Part shown: in pieces, positions 8,886-15,756 of the stretch | Layout: every line of letters starts with the position of its first letter | Position numbering within the stretch: the stretch's first letter is position 1 | Assembly (NCBI GenBank): GCA_902799655.1 | Contig: CADCBH010000021.1 | Coordinates: 1-35,090, forward strand | Reading direction: 5' to 3' | From: an uncultured Bacteroidales bacterium | GTDB lineage: Bacteria > Bacteroidota > Bacteroidia > Bacteroidales > Bacteroidaceae | DNA: 35,090 nt | Position numbers and translations under genes: made by a program | The notes under the pieces: model-generated | Databases searched by the model: none | What the model was told of the DNA's origin: nothing | Seen by the model: the letters and a program-made list of their open reading frames with translations, nothing else

Positions 8886-9698
8886 TTAGTATTCCAACAG
8901 CTGCGTTGATAGCTTTCCATCAAACGAGATGACATGCTCCAACAGGTAGCAGATGGCATCACCAGGACTACACAACGATGCATTCATATGGAAGCCATTG
9001 GCATCAATCTTATCGTACTCCATATTGTTGAGAACAGCCTGTCCAAAGAACTGTGCAGGCAGTCGCTGTTCGTACTGCTTCTTGCGGAAATCGCGTGAGA
9101 AAAGTTGCTGATTGCCCTTGAAGATGCTCAAGTGGATAATGTTGTCATAATAGACATTCTCTACTTCGAGACCATCGTCGTTGATGGTTTGGCGCGACAC
9201 CTTATACTTAGTGGGGTTGACAGCAATATAGATGTGATAGCGCTCCCCCTCATAAGATACAACAGTGTCTTTTTTCAGCACGTCGGTCAGCGAGAGTATC
9301 TGTGTCTGATTGTTGTTAAAGGCCTCTTTATCGGCCTCACCGTCATCCTTGACGAGTTTCACCAATTCACCGTCGTTACTCGTAAACCAAAGCAGGTGTT
9401 CGGTATGCTTCTCAATATGATAACGGGCTGAAGAGCCAATATAAAGGGTATCGCCATAGACCCAGAAATAGGCAGGCATGCTGGTAAAATCAGGGTAATA
9501 TACAGAGTCGCCCTCCATCTTGAAGACAAGCGTTTCCGACTCTTCGTCAATCCATACTCCCTGAAGCAACGCTTTGGCTGCGCTGCTTTCCTTTCTCTGC
9601 TCTGGTGTTCCCGTTTTCTGTCCGCAGCCTGCAACAACTGCCATCAGAAGCAAGAGAGTCATTATCATTCCGTAGTTTTTCGTGCCATTCATTTCCAA
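8886..9698 (-). CDS. Lipoprotein resembling DUF4738 proteins
   Basis: This 270-residue protein begins with a hydrophobic signal segment ending in the lipobox VVAGC (cysteine at about residue 25), so it should be a lipid-anchored envelope protein. The mature part opens with a segment of the type LLQGVWIDEESETLVFKMEGDSVYY, a beta-rich pattern found in Bacteroidota proteins of unknown function. The rest fits the DUF4738 layout, although I could not run a profile search. Internal ATGs at residues 3 and 11 are alternative starts. It follows rfbC by 45 nt in the same direction, with a tandem duplication between them, so it may be read from the rfbC promoter. No enzymatic motif is visible. Confidence 0.7.
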   Translation of the reverse strand: MEMNGTKNYGMIMTLLLLMAVVAGCGQKTGTPEQRKESSAAKALLQGVWIDEESETLVFKMEGDSVYYPDFTSMPAYFWVYGDTLYIGSSARYHIEKHTEHLLWFTSNDGELVKLVKDDGEADKEAFNNNQTQILSLTDVLKKDTVVSYEGERYHIYIAVNPTKYKVSRQTINDDGLEVENVYYDNIIHLSIFKGNQQLFSRDFRKKQYEQRLPAQFFGQAVLNNMEYDKIDANGFHMNASLCSPGDAICYLLEHVISFDGKLSTQLLEY

Positions 9699-9708
9699 GT
9701 CTATCAGT

Positions 9709-9758
9709 TTTTATGGAGTTAATCGAATACTTCTTTTATGGAGTTAATCGAATACTTC
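9709..9758. repeat. Exact 25-bp tandem duplication across the rfbC stop
   Basis: Two identical 25-bp units, each containing ATGGAGTTAATCGAATACTT, lie at 9709-9733 and 9734-9758. The right unit holds the last codons and stop of rfbC on the minus strand. The left unit is an extra copy placed after the stop. Confidence 0.95.
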
Positions 9759-10292
9759 CGCATCACGGAGGAAAGGCTGCTTGAGGTCTTTCTCGCTGGT
9801 TTGTACAGCATCCAGGTCAATGGGCCACTGAATGCCCAAATCGGGATCGTTCCAACGGATACCAGCCTCCTCTTGTGGAGCATAGATATTATCGACTTTA
9901 TATGTAAAGATGGCTTCGTCGCTCAAAACGAGGAAACCATGTGCAAAACAACGCGGAATAAAGAACTGGCGCTTGTTCTCATCGCTCAGTTCAACCATCA
10001 CATAATGGCCGAAGGTGGGACTTGACTTGCGCAAATCCACTGCGACATCTAACACCTTACCCTTGATAACACGCACCAACTTAGCCTGTGAGTATGATCC
10101 TTTCTGGTAATGAAGTCCTCTCAGCACACCATAAGACGACTTGGACTCATTATCTTGTATGAAATCAACCTTACCGATATGTTCCTCAAATTCAGCCTTT
10201 TTCCATGCCTCAAAGAAATAACCTCTAGCATCGTTAAATACCTTAGGCTCAATGATATACACACCTTCTATCTCGGTTTTTATAAACTCCAT
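9744..10292 (-). CDS. rfbC: dTDP-4-dehydrorhamnose 3,5-epimerase
   Basis: The 182-residue cupin-fold enzyme has standard RmlC length. It carries VLRGLHYQ with the catalytic histidine, the phosphate-binding arginine in the same motif, FIPRCFAHGF (usually FIPRGFAHGF), and TYKVDNIYAP with the active-site tyrosine. EAGIRWNDPDLGIQWP is the conserved C-terminal signature. It epimerises C3 and C5 of dTDP-4-keto-6-deoxyglucose on the way to dTDP-L-rhamnose for cell-surface polysaccharide. The other rfb genes (A, B, D) are not in the window. The promoter is probably the TATTTTTG box at 10322-10329. The 3' end lies in a 25-bp tandem duplication that leaves the reading frame intact. Confidence 0.95.
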   Translation of the reverse strand: MEFIKTEIEGVYIIEPKVFNDARGYFFEAWKKAEFEEHIGKVDFIQDNESKSSYGVLRGLHYQKGSYSQAKLVRVIKGKVLDVAVDLRKSSPTFGHYVMVELSDENKRQFFIPRCFAHGFLVLSDEAIFTYKVDNIYAPQEEAGIRWNDPDLGIQWPIDLDAVQTSEKDLKQPFLRDAEVFD

Positions 10293-10321
10293 ATTATCTC
10301 GTATCTATTTGTTAGATGCTG

Positions 10322-10329
10322 CAAAAATA
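10322..10329 (-). promoter_or_regulatory. -7 box of rfbC
   Basis: It reads TATTTTTG on the minus strand, a TAnnTTTG match 30 nt before the rfbC ATG. It is divergent from the HU/SPOR promoter at 10406-10413. Confidence 0.5.
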
Positions 10330-10405
10330 ATAAAAATTCTTGAAATAAGAAAAGATTTTTTGATTTTTATGTGCTTTTTTATTTGTAAGTTTCATAAAAA
10401 AGTCG

Positions 10406-10413
10406 TAATTTTG
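10406..10413 (+). promoter_or_regulatory. -7 box of the HU/SPOR gene
   Basis: TAATTTTG matches TAnnTTTG and ends only 5 nt before the GTG start at 10419. The expected transcription start therefore coincides with the start codon, suggesting a leaderless mRNA. Confidence 0.6.
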
Positions 10414-10418
10414 CACTC

Positions 10419-11480
10419 GTGATAGAACTACAACGACATATTGAGATCCTTCTTTTGGAGAATGACTGCGTCATCGTTCCTGGCTTTGGTGGATTCATAA
10501 CTCACCAATTACCAGCTCGTTATGATGAGGAGGATAGAGTATTTCTTCCTCCTTTACGCACACTGGGATTCAATCCTCAGCTACGGATGAACGACTCTGT
10601 ATTGGCGCAGTCGTATGTCGAGGCCTACGACCTCTCCTACCCTGAAGCCATCCGTCGTGTCGAACGGGAGGTTAACGAAATGAAGGAACTGCTCGACAGT
10701 GAAGGTCACTATGTCTTGGAAGATCTTGGAGAGCTGACCGTCAATCATGAAGGCAACTACGAATTCACCCCTTGTGAGGCTGGTATTCTCTCACCCTCCT
10801 TGTACGGTTTGGGGTCGTTCACTTTCAAGAGGCTGAAAGACAACGATTTTGTTGAGACACCTGCTACACAGGTATCCTTGAAGCTTGAACAGCCTAAGGT
10901 CGAACCCAAAGAGACAGCTACCCTCATAGAACTATCCGAAAACGATGAAGAGGAAGATAGCGCTATCAGCATCCGTATGTCGTGGGTGCGTAATGCAGTG
11001 GCTGTAGCAGCTGCCATTGTTGCTTTCTTCCTGATAGCTACTCCTGTAACCAACAGCAATCTGGGTATCCAGACTATGAGCCAGTTGCAGCATTCCGTAC
11101 TTTACAAGCTCATTCCACAGGACACCAATATCGTTCCTGCTGCCCAGCCTGTTGTGGAAAAGAATGCTGTTAACCCCATTCCTGTAAAGGATGAGACAGT
11201 CGAGGATGATGCTGTTCTACCTGAGCCTTCTACGCCTGCTGCACCAACCTATTATGTGGTGGTAGCCAGTCAGGTCAAGTTGAGCAATGCAGAGTTGTTT
11301 GTTGCCAAGTTACAGAAAGAAGGCTACAAAGATGCGAAAGTTTTTATCCATAAGAATATAGTCCGTGTCATTTGCGGAGAATTCAAGACTGCAGAAGAGG
11401 CTTACAGCAAAGCACATCAGATGCATAGCAAGGAGGAATATGCTGAAGCCTGGGTCTATAAAAAGCAAGCGGAAGTATAG
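10419..11480 (+). CDS. HU-CCDC81 and SPOR domain membrane protein
   Basis: This 353-residue protein starts at a GTG with IELQRHIEILLLENDCVIVPGFGGF, the hallmark of the Bacteroidota HU-CCDC81/SPOR family, so the start is well placed. Residues 1-130 form two HU-like domains. A membrane helix follows at about 189-211 (NAVAVAAAIVAFFLIATPV). A proline/acid-rich linker leads to a C-terminal SPOR domain at about 276-350 (YYVVVASQVKLSNAELFVAKLQKEG). SPOR domains bind glycan strands stripped of stem peptides at the division septum, so this protein may tie the cytoplasm to septal peptidoglycan. What the cytoplasmic HU part binds is unknown. The FHA gene starts 3 nt after its stop, so they form an operon. 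Confidence 0.88.
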   Translation: MIELQRHIEILLLENDCVIVPGFGGFITHQLPARYDEEDRVFLPPLRTLGFNPQLRMNDSVLAQSYVEAYDLSYPEAIRRVEREVNEMKELLDSEGHYVLEDLGELTVNHEGNYEFTPCEAGILSPSLYGLGSFTFKRLKDNDFVETPATQVSLKLEQPKVEPKETATLIELSENDEEEDSAISIRMSWVRNAVAVAAAIVAFFLIATPVTNSNLGIQTMSQLQHSVLYKLIPQDTNIVPAAQPVVEKNAVNPIPVKDETVEDDAVLPEPSTPAAPTYYVVVASQVKLSNAELFVAKLQKEGYKDAKVFIHKNIVRVICGEFKTAEEAYSKAHQMHSKEEYAEAWVYKKQAEV

Positions 11481-11483
11481 CTG

Positions 11484-12035
11484 ATGAAACGTGTAAGATG
11501 CCCTAAATGCGACAACTATATCACGTTTGACGAGACGAAATATTCGGCTGGTCAATCGTTGGTGTTCAAGTGTGACGAATGCGGTAAGGAGTTTGGCATC
11601 CGTATTGGTGTGTCGAAATTGCGTAACACACAAAAGGATGAGAATGCAGAACTGAATTCCGAGTCACAGATTCCGAATTCCGAATGTGGCAGCATTGTTG
11701 TTATCGAAAATGTGTTTCATTACAAGCAAGTGATTCCCTTGCGAATGGGTGATAACGTCATTGGGCGTTATCAGAAAGGCAATCCCATCAATACTGCATT
11801 CGAAACTGTAGATCCCAGTGTCGACCTCAATCATTGTACCATTACCGTCAGCCGTGACAAACGTGGTGGACTGCGCTATACACTCAGCGACAACAACAGC
11901 AATACAGGCACATTTGTCGATAATGTGGAGCTGGCACCTCGCGAGCGACGCATCATCGAAGACGGTACTCTCTTCACACTCGGTGCCACCAGCATCATCC
12001 TACGCGGAGCCGATGTAGAGGAAGATCATGCCTAA
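11484..12035 (+). CDS. Zinc-ribbon and FHA domain protein
   Basis: The 183-residue cytoplasmic protein has an N-terminal zinc ribbon (MKRVRCPKCDNYITF...KCDECGKEF), with two CxxC pairs about 24 residues apart. An FHA domain fills about residues 70-175. Its readable signature parts are VIGRYQKG, DLNHCTITV and NSNTGTFVDN. FHA domains bind phosphothreonine peptides, so the protein is a candidate reader of Ser/Thr kinase signals; no kinase is nearby. It starts 3 nt after the HU/SPOR stop, which points to joint expression and possibly a septum- or envelope-related role. Its last 36 nt overlap the 3' end of the convergent EamA gene. Confidence 0.85.
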   Translation: MKRVRCPKCDNYITFDETKYSAGQSLVFKCDECGKEFGIRIGVSKLRNTQKDENAELNSESQIPNSECGSIVVIENVFHYKQVIPLRMGDNVIGRYQKGNPINTAFETVDPSVDLNHCTITVSRDKRGGLRYTLSDNNSNTGTFVDNVELAPRERRIIEDGTLFTLGATSIILRGADVEEDHA

Positions 12036-12920
12036 CAGCACCAGCGCAAGATCCAGCGCTTTAGCTTTCAGATTCTTTTCGTGGAAGAAAGCGGCTCCAA
12101 ACAGGAAGCTGACGATGACAGAGCCTCGACGAATCATCGAGACAATAGATATCATGGCATCGGGCAGCGACAAGGAGTAGAAATACATGAAATCTGCCGT
12201 AGAGAGAAAGAGACTCACACCGATGATGGACCAATGCCAATGGAACGGTGTCGTCTCATGATGCTTGGGCCACCATAACAGCATCAGCATCGCCAGCATC
12301 ATAAAACATTGGTAGATATTATACCACGACTGCACCAGCATACGATCCAGACCAACGCCGCCACTGGACACAGGAGCCATGAGGTATTTGTCGTAAAGTC
12401 CGCTGATGGCACCTAACAACGCCGCACCGACTATCATCCATATCCAATGGTCGCGCTTGAAGTCGATGCCCTCCTTCTTACCGCTACGGCTTAACATCAG
12501 GAACGAAAGCACTGCCAGCAACACACCAATCCATTGCCAACCGTTGAGTCGCTCACCAAATACCAATAATGCGCCGACCAATACCATGACAGGGCGTGTG
12601 GCATTAATGGGCCCCACAATGGTGAGAGGCAGATGTTTCATACCAAAATAGCCTAACACCCAACTCGACAAGACAATAAATGCCTTCAATACCACATAGC
12701 GATGAACCTCCCAACCTCCAGAAGCAACATGGAAGATGCTTCCGTCGAGCAAGCTTGTATGGGCACTCAATAGGATGAATGGCAGGAACACCAATGAGGA
12801 GAACAGGGTATTCAGAAACAATACAGGAATGACGGCATTGCCTCGTAATGCCTGTTTCTTAAACGAGTCATAGCAGCCTAGCAGTGCTGCAGACATAAAA
12901 GCCAATAATAACCAAGCCAT
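12000..12920 (-). CDS. EamA-family (DMT) transporter
   Basis: This 306-residue, very hydrophobic protein has about ten membrane helices arranged as two EamA repeats. The first repeat ends near LVFGERLNGWQWIGVLLAVLSFLML. The second runs from WMIVGAALLGAISGLYDKY to AKALDLALVLLGMIFLYIGSA. The signature FGERLNGWQWIG is typical of drug/metabolite transporters. Substrate cannot be read from sequence; amino acids, nucleotides or sugars are all possible in this superfamily. Its ATG is 1 nt from the truA stop, so it is the last gene of a pyk-truA-EamA operon. Its 3' end overlaps the FHA gene by 36 nt tail to tail. Confidence 0.88.
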   Translation of the reverse strand: MAWLLLAFMSAALLGCYDSFKKQALRGNAVIPVLFLNTLFSSLVFLPFILLSAHTSLLDGSIFHVASGGWEVHRYVVLKAFIVLSSWVLGYFGMKHLPLTIVGPINATRPVMVLVGALLVFGERLNGWQWIGVLLAVLSFLMLSRSGKKEGIDFKRDHWIWMIVGAALLGAISGLYDKYLMAPVSSGGVGLDRMLVQSWYNIYQCFMMLAMLMLLWWPKHHETTPFHWHWSIIGVSLFLSTADFMYFYSLSLPDAMISIVSMIRRGSVIVSFLFGAAFFHEKNLKAKALDLALVLLGMIFLYIGSA

Positions 12921-12921
12921 A

Positions 12922-13653
12922 TCAGTATTCTACCTTTTCCAGAAATAAAGCCTTTGCTGGCATCGACTCACCAGCCTGTGTACGCTGTTTACCCTCAATC
13001 ACCAGGCGGAACTCATCGAGTGACATCCGTCCGCGTCCGACCTCTATCAACGTGCCGACAACAGCACGCACCATGTTGCGCAGGAACCGGTTGGCTGTAA
13101 TCTCGAAATACCATGCCCTTGGAGATGTCTGATGCCATTGTGCATGGGTCACATGACAAATCGTTGTCTTCACGTCGCTCCCCGCCTTGCAGAAAGCGCC
13201 AAAGTCTTCGTATTCCTGTAGAATACGCCCAGCTTCGTTCATCAATTCGAAGTCAAGTATATAATGAATCTCCTGAGAATACTGTCGGACGAATGGATCT
13301 TTATGCGTGTGTATATAATAATGATAGGTACGCGATACCGCAGAAAAACGGGCATGCATGTCAGTCGCTACTGTTTCAATGCGGTCAACACTGATGTCAT
13401 GAGACAGCAAACCATTGAGTTTCTTTACAATGAGGGGGGCTTCGAAGACAGCATCGGTATCGAAATGGGCTGCCATCTGACGAGCATGGACACCAGCATC
13501 CGTCCGACCGGCCCCCGTCACCGTTATCGTTTCACGAAGTAACAGTGACAGACAGCGCTCCAGTTCGCTCTGTACCGTCACCCCATTGGGTTGCACCTGC
13601 CAACCATGATAGTTGGTGCCGTCGTAACTAAACCAAATAAAATATCTCATCAC
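12922..13653 (-). CDS. truA: tRNA pseudouridine synthase A
   Basis: This 243-residue TruA of normal length starts RYFIWFSYDGTNYHGWQVQPN. It has the catalytic aspartate at about residue 52 in GAGRTDAGVHA and the conserved FLRNMVRAVVGTLIEVGRG. TruA isomerises uridines 38-40 in the tRNA anticodon arm. The start has two adjacent methionines, and either is plausible. It follows pyk by 34 nt and precedes the EamA transporter by 1 nt on the same strand. Confidence 0.97.
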   Translation of the reverse strand: MMRYFIWFSYDGTNYHGWQVQPNGVTVQSELERCLSLLLRETITVTGAGRTDAGVHARQMAAHFDTDAVFEAPLIVKKLNGLLSHDISVDRIETVATDMHARFSAVSRTYHYYIHTHKDPFVRQYSQEIHYILDFELMNEAGRILQEYEDFGAFCKAGSDVKTTICHVTHAQWHQTSPRAWYFEITANRFLRNMVRAVVGTLIEVGRGRMSLDEFRLVIEGKQRTQAGESMPAKALFLEKVEY

Positions 13654-13687
13654 GAAGCTATTTCAAAAACAGGAGTCCGTTATCAAT

Positions 13688-15124
13688 TCAAACCTTAGGC
13701 AGATGGAACTGATAGTTCTGATCAAAGACCTCCTTGACTGTATTGATTTCAAGGAACTTCGTTGCGCCGCCAGCTCCGATATTTCCACTGAGATAGGCAA
13801 TCTTGTCGTTCAAGTCTACATAGCCTTTCTGGCGGAGCATGCGCACTGCTGCAAGAAAGAGTCGCTCTGAACCAATATGTTCTTTCTGGACAACAGGAAT
13901 GACGCCATAAGAAAGATTGAGCAGACGCTGAAGCTTATCATTATAACAGATAGCCAAAACGGGATGAGGGCCACGGAAGGCAGCCAGTGAACGGGCTGTC
14001 ATACCTGTCGTAGAGTCAGTGATGATTCCTTTCACACCGAGTTTCTCTGTTGCCTCAATAGCGCTATGAGCCATAAAATCCCTGATATCGCAATCTGGTG
14101 ACAACGGAGCAACAAAAGTTGTAGCCATTCGGTCGTGCTCTGCCTGTTCTGCAATAGCAGCCATTGTCTGGACAGCCTCAATAGGATATTTGCCACTGGC
14201 TGTTTCTCCAGACAACATGAGAGCATCGGTACTTGAATAGACAGCATTGGCGATATCGGTAACTTCAGCACGTGTGGGGCGCGGATTGTTAATCATGGTA
14301 TGAAGCATCTGCGTAGCCACAATGACAGGCTTTTTCTTCTCAATACATTTGCGGATGATTTTGCGCTGGATACCTGGGATGCGCTCAATAGGCACTTCTA
14401 TGCCTAGGTCACCGCGAGCTATCATGATGCCATATGAGGCGTCAATAATCTCGTCAATATTATCTACGCCCTCCTGATTCTCAATCTTCGAGATGATTTT
14501 AATGTCTGAATTGTAGGCGTCAAGGATAGCCTGTACAGCACGCACATCAGCTGCTGAACGCACAAAACTGTGAGCAATAAAATCAATATCCTCGTCAATA
14601 GCCAGTTTAATATTCTTGCGGTCTTTCTGCGTCAAGGGAGGCAGGTCGATATGACGTCCAGGTACATTGACGCTCTTATGAGCACCCAAGACACCATCGT
14701 TGGTCACCTGCACTATGACAGCAGGGCCATTGATGCCAATGACCAGCATATCAAGGGCACCGTCATCGAAGAGGATATGATCACCCTCTACTACATCAGC
14801 TGCAAAATTCTCATAAGAGAGGTTCACGATATCGTGGGTTGAGTCAACCTCAGGTCGGCCAAAAAGCTTGACAACATCGCCAGTTTTGTACTCAATAGGT
14901 GCCTCACATCCCGTCGTGCGCACCTCTGGGCCCTTGGTATCAATCAGTATACCAATATGTCGACTGACCTCGCGCACGTTCCTTATAATATTCTTAATAC
15001 CCTCTTCTGAAGCATGTGCTGTATTCATACGAACCACGTTCATACCAGCATTATACAGTTGACGGATAAAGTCTACATCGCAGCGTCTATCGCTCACTGA
15101 TGCCACAATCTTGGTTTGTTTCAT
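13688..15124 (-). CDS. pyk: Pyruvate kinase
   Basis: With the start at MKQTKIVASVSDRRC the protein has 478 residues, normal for bacterial pyruvate kinase. Readable motifs are GMNVVRMNTAHAS, DTKGPEVRTT, the active-site signature IISKIENQEGVDNIDEI with its catalytic lysine, MIARGDLGIEVP, and PVIVATQMLHTMINNPRPTRAEVTDIANAV. The alpha/beta C-domain follows. It transfers phosphate from phosphoenolpyruvate to ADP in glycolysis. The open frame extends 48 codons upstream to 15268, but that extension crosses the -7 box at 15149-15156 and overlaps the divergent HU gene, so the shorter start is correct. It heads an operon with truA and EamA. Confidence 0.95.
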   Translation of the reverse strand: MKQTKIVASVSDRRCDVDFIRQLYNAGMNVVRMNTAHASEEGIKNIIRNVREVSRHIGILIDTKGPEVRTTGCEAPIEYKTGDVVKLFGRPEVDSTHDIVNLSYENFAADVVEGDHILFDDGALDMLVIGINGPAVIVQVTNDGVLGAHKSVNVPGRHIDLPPLTQKDRKNIKLAIDEDIDFIAHSFVRSAADVRAVQAILDAYNSDIKIISKIENQEGVDNIDEIIDASYGIMIARGDLGIEVPIERIPGIQRKIIRKCIEKKKPVIVATQMLHTMINNPRPTRAEVTDIANAVYSSTDALMLSGETASGKYPIEAVQTMAAIAEQAEHDRMATTFVAPLSPDCDIRDFMAHSAIEATEKLGVKGIITDSTTGMTARSLAAFRGPHPVLAICYNDKLQRLLNLSYGVIPVVQKEHIGSERLFLAAVRMLRQKGYVDLNDKIAYLSGNIGAGGATKFLEINTVKEVFDQNYQFHLPKV

Positions 15125-15148
15125 GTCTAAAATACTCTTTTTCAGCTG

Positions 15149-15156
15149 CAAAGTTA
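15149..15156 (-). promoter_or_regulatory. -7 box of pyk
   Basis: It reads TAACTTTG on the minus strand, 24 nt before the ATG at 15124. It decides against the longer open frame of pyk. Confidence 0.65.
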
Positions 15157-15219
15157 CTAAAAAAACCACATTTTTTGAAAAAAAAGCCATGAAAATTTCC
15201 ATATCCCGCTGAAAAACAG

Positions 15220-15227
15220 TATCTTTG
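15220..15227 (+). promoter_or_regulatory. -7 box of the HU gene
   Basis: TATCTTTG matches TAnnTTTG, 34 nt before the HU ATG and divergent from the pyk promoter. Confidence 0.65.
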
Positions 15228-15261
15228 CAGTCCGAAAATAAAACAATAAACAAATAAAGAG

Positions 15262-15537
15262 ATGACAAAAGCAGAAATCATCAACAAGATAGCCGAGGAA
15301 ACAGGCCTTCCTAAGAAGGATGTTTCAGCAACTGTAGAGGCTTTTATGGAAGAGATTCGCGACTGCATGACGGTACGTAAGGACAATGTGTATTTAAGAG
15401 GATTCGGAACCTTCTCAATTAAGCATCGCGCTAAGAAGACCGCTCGTAATATTTCAAAAAACACGACACTGGTCATCGATGCACACGACATTCCTTCCTT
15501 CAAGCCTGCCAAGAGCTTTATCGCTAAGATGAAATAA
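15262..15537 (+). CDS. HU-family DNA-binding protein
   Basis: This 91-residue histone-like protein has the dimerising helices MTKAEIINKIAEETGLPKKDVSATVEAF and the beta-arm region RGFGTFSIKHRAKKTARNISKN. The usual HU arm RxxRxGRNPxTG is here KTARNISKNTT, a form I associate with Bacteroidota. HU dimers bend DNA and shape the nucleoid. The gene has its own TAnnTTTG promoter and is followed after 30 nt by a conserved basic micro-protein gene on the same strand. Confidence 0.93.
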   Translation: MTKAEIINKIAEETGLPKKDVSATVEAFMEEIRDCMTVRKDNVYLRGFGTFSIKHRAKKTARNISKNTTLVIDAHDIPSFKPAKSFIAKMK

Positions 15538-15567
15538 TTATCATTCAAATTTAATATTTATAGTATT

Positions 15568-15657
15568 ATGCCAAACGGAAAGAAAAAGAAGGGCCACAAG
15601 ATGGCTACCCACAAGCGTAAGAAGAGACTGCGCAAGAATCGTCATAAGAGCAAGTAA
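15568..15657 (+). CDS. AURKAIP1/COX24-domain micro-protein (29 aa)
   Basis: The 29-residue frame starts MPNGKKKKGHKMATHKRKKR and ends LRKNRHKSK, so about half of its residues are lysine or arginine. The pattern MPxGKKxKxHKxATHKRKKR is strongly conserved in Bacteroidota and belongs to the AURKAIP1/COX24 group, whose mitochondrial member mS38 is a small-subunit ribosomal protein. A ribosomal role is therefore likely but is inference from the family. It sits 30 nt after HU and 99 nt before RNase G. It is too short for most gene callers. Confidence 0.85.
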   Translation: MPNGKKKKGHKMATHKRKKRLRKNRHKSK

Positions 15658-15683
15658 GCTCTGACGCAAAACAGAAAAGAAAT

Positions 15684-15729
15684 GAAAGGAGTGTACCAGA
15701 GGTTTGATTTCTGAAGGTATGCTCCTTTC
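15684..15729 (+). promoter_or_regulatory. Long leader hairpin ahead of RNase G
   Basis: GAAAGGAG (15684-15691) pairs with CTCCTTTC (15722-15729). The stem continues with TGTACC / GGTATG through G-U pairs and an inner AGAG / TTCT helix with a 3-nt bulge. No T-tract follows, so it looks like an mRNA leader structure rather than a terminator. It ends 27 nt before the rng start. Confidence 0.6.
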
Positions 15730-15756
15730 ACGTAAGACAAACAAAACGACAAGAGA

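Noticed and set aside
15125-15268. N-terminal extension of pyruvate kinase
   Set aside because: It crosses the pyk -7 box and overlaps the HU gene; the family start MKQTKIVASV lies at 15124.
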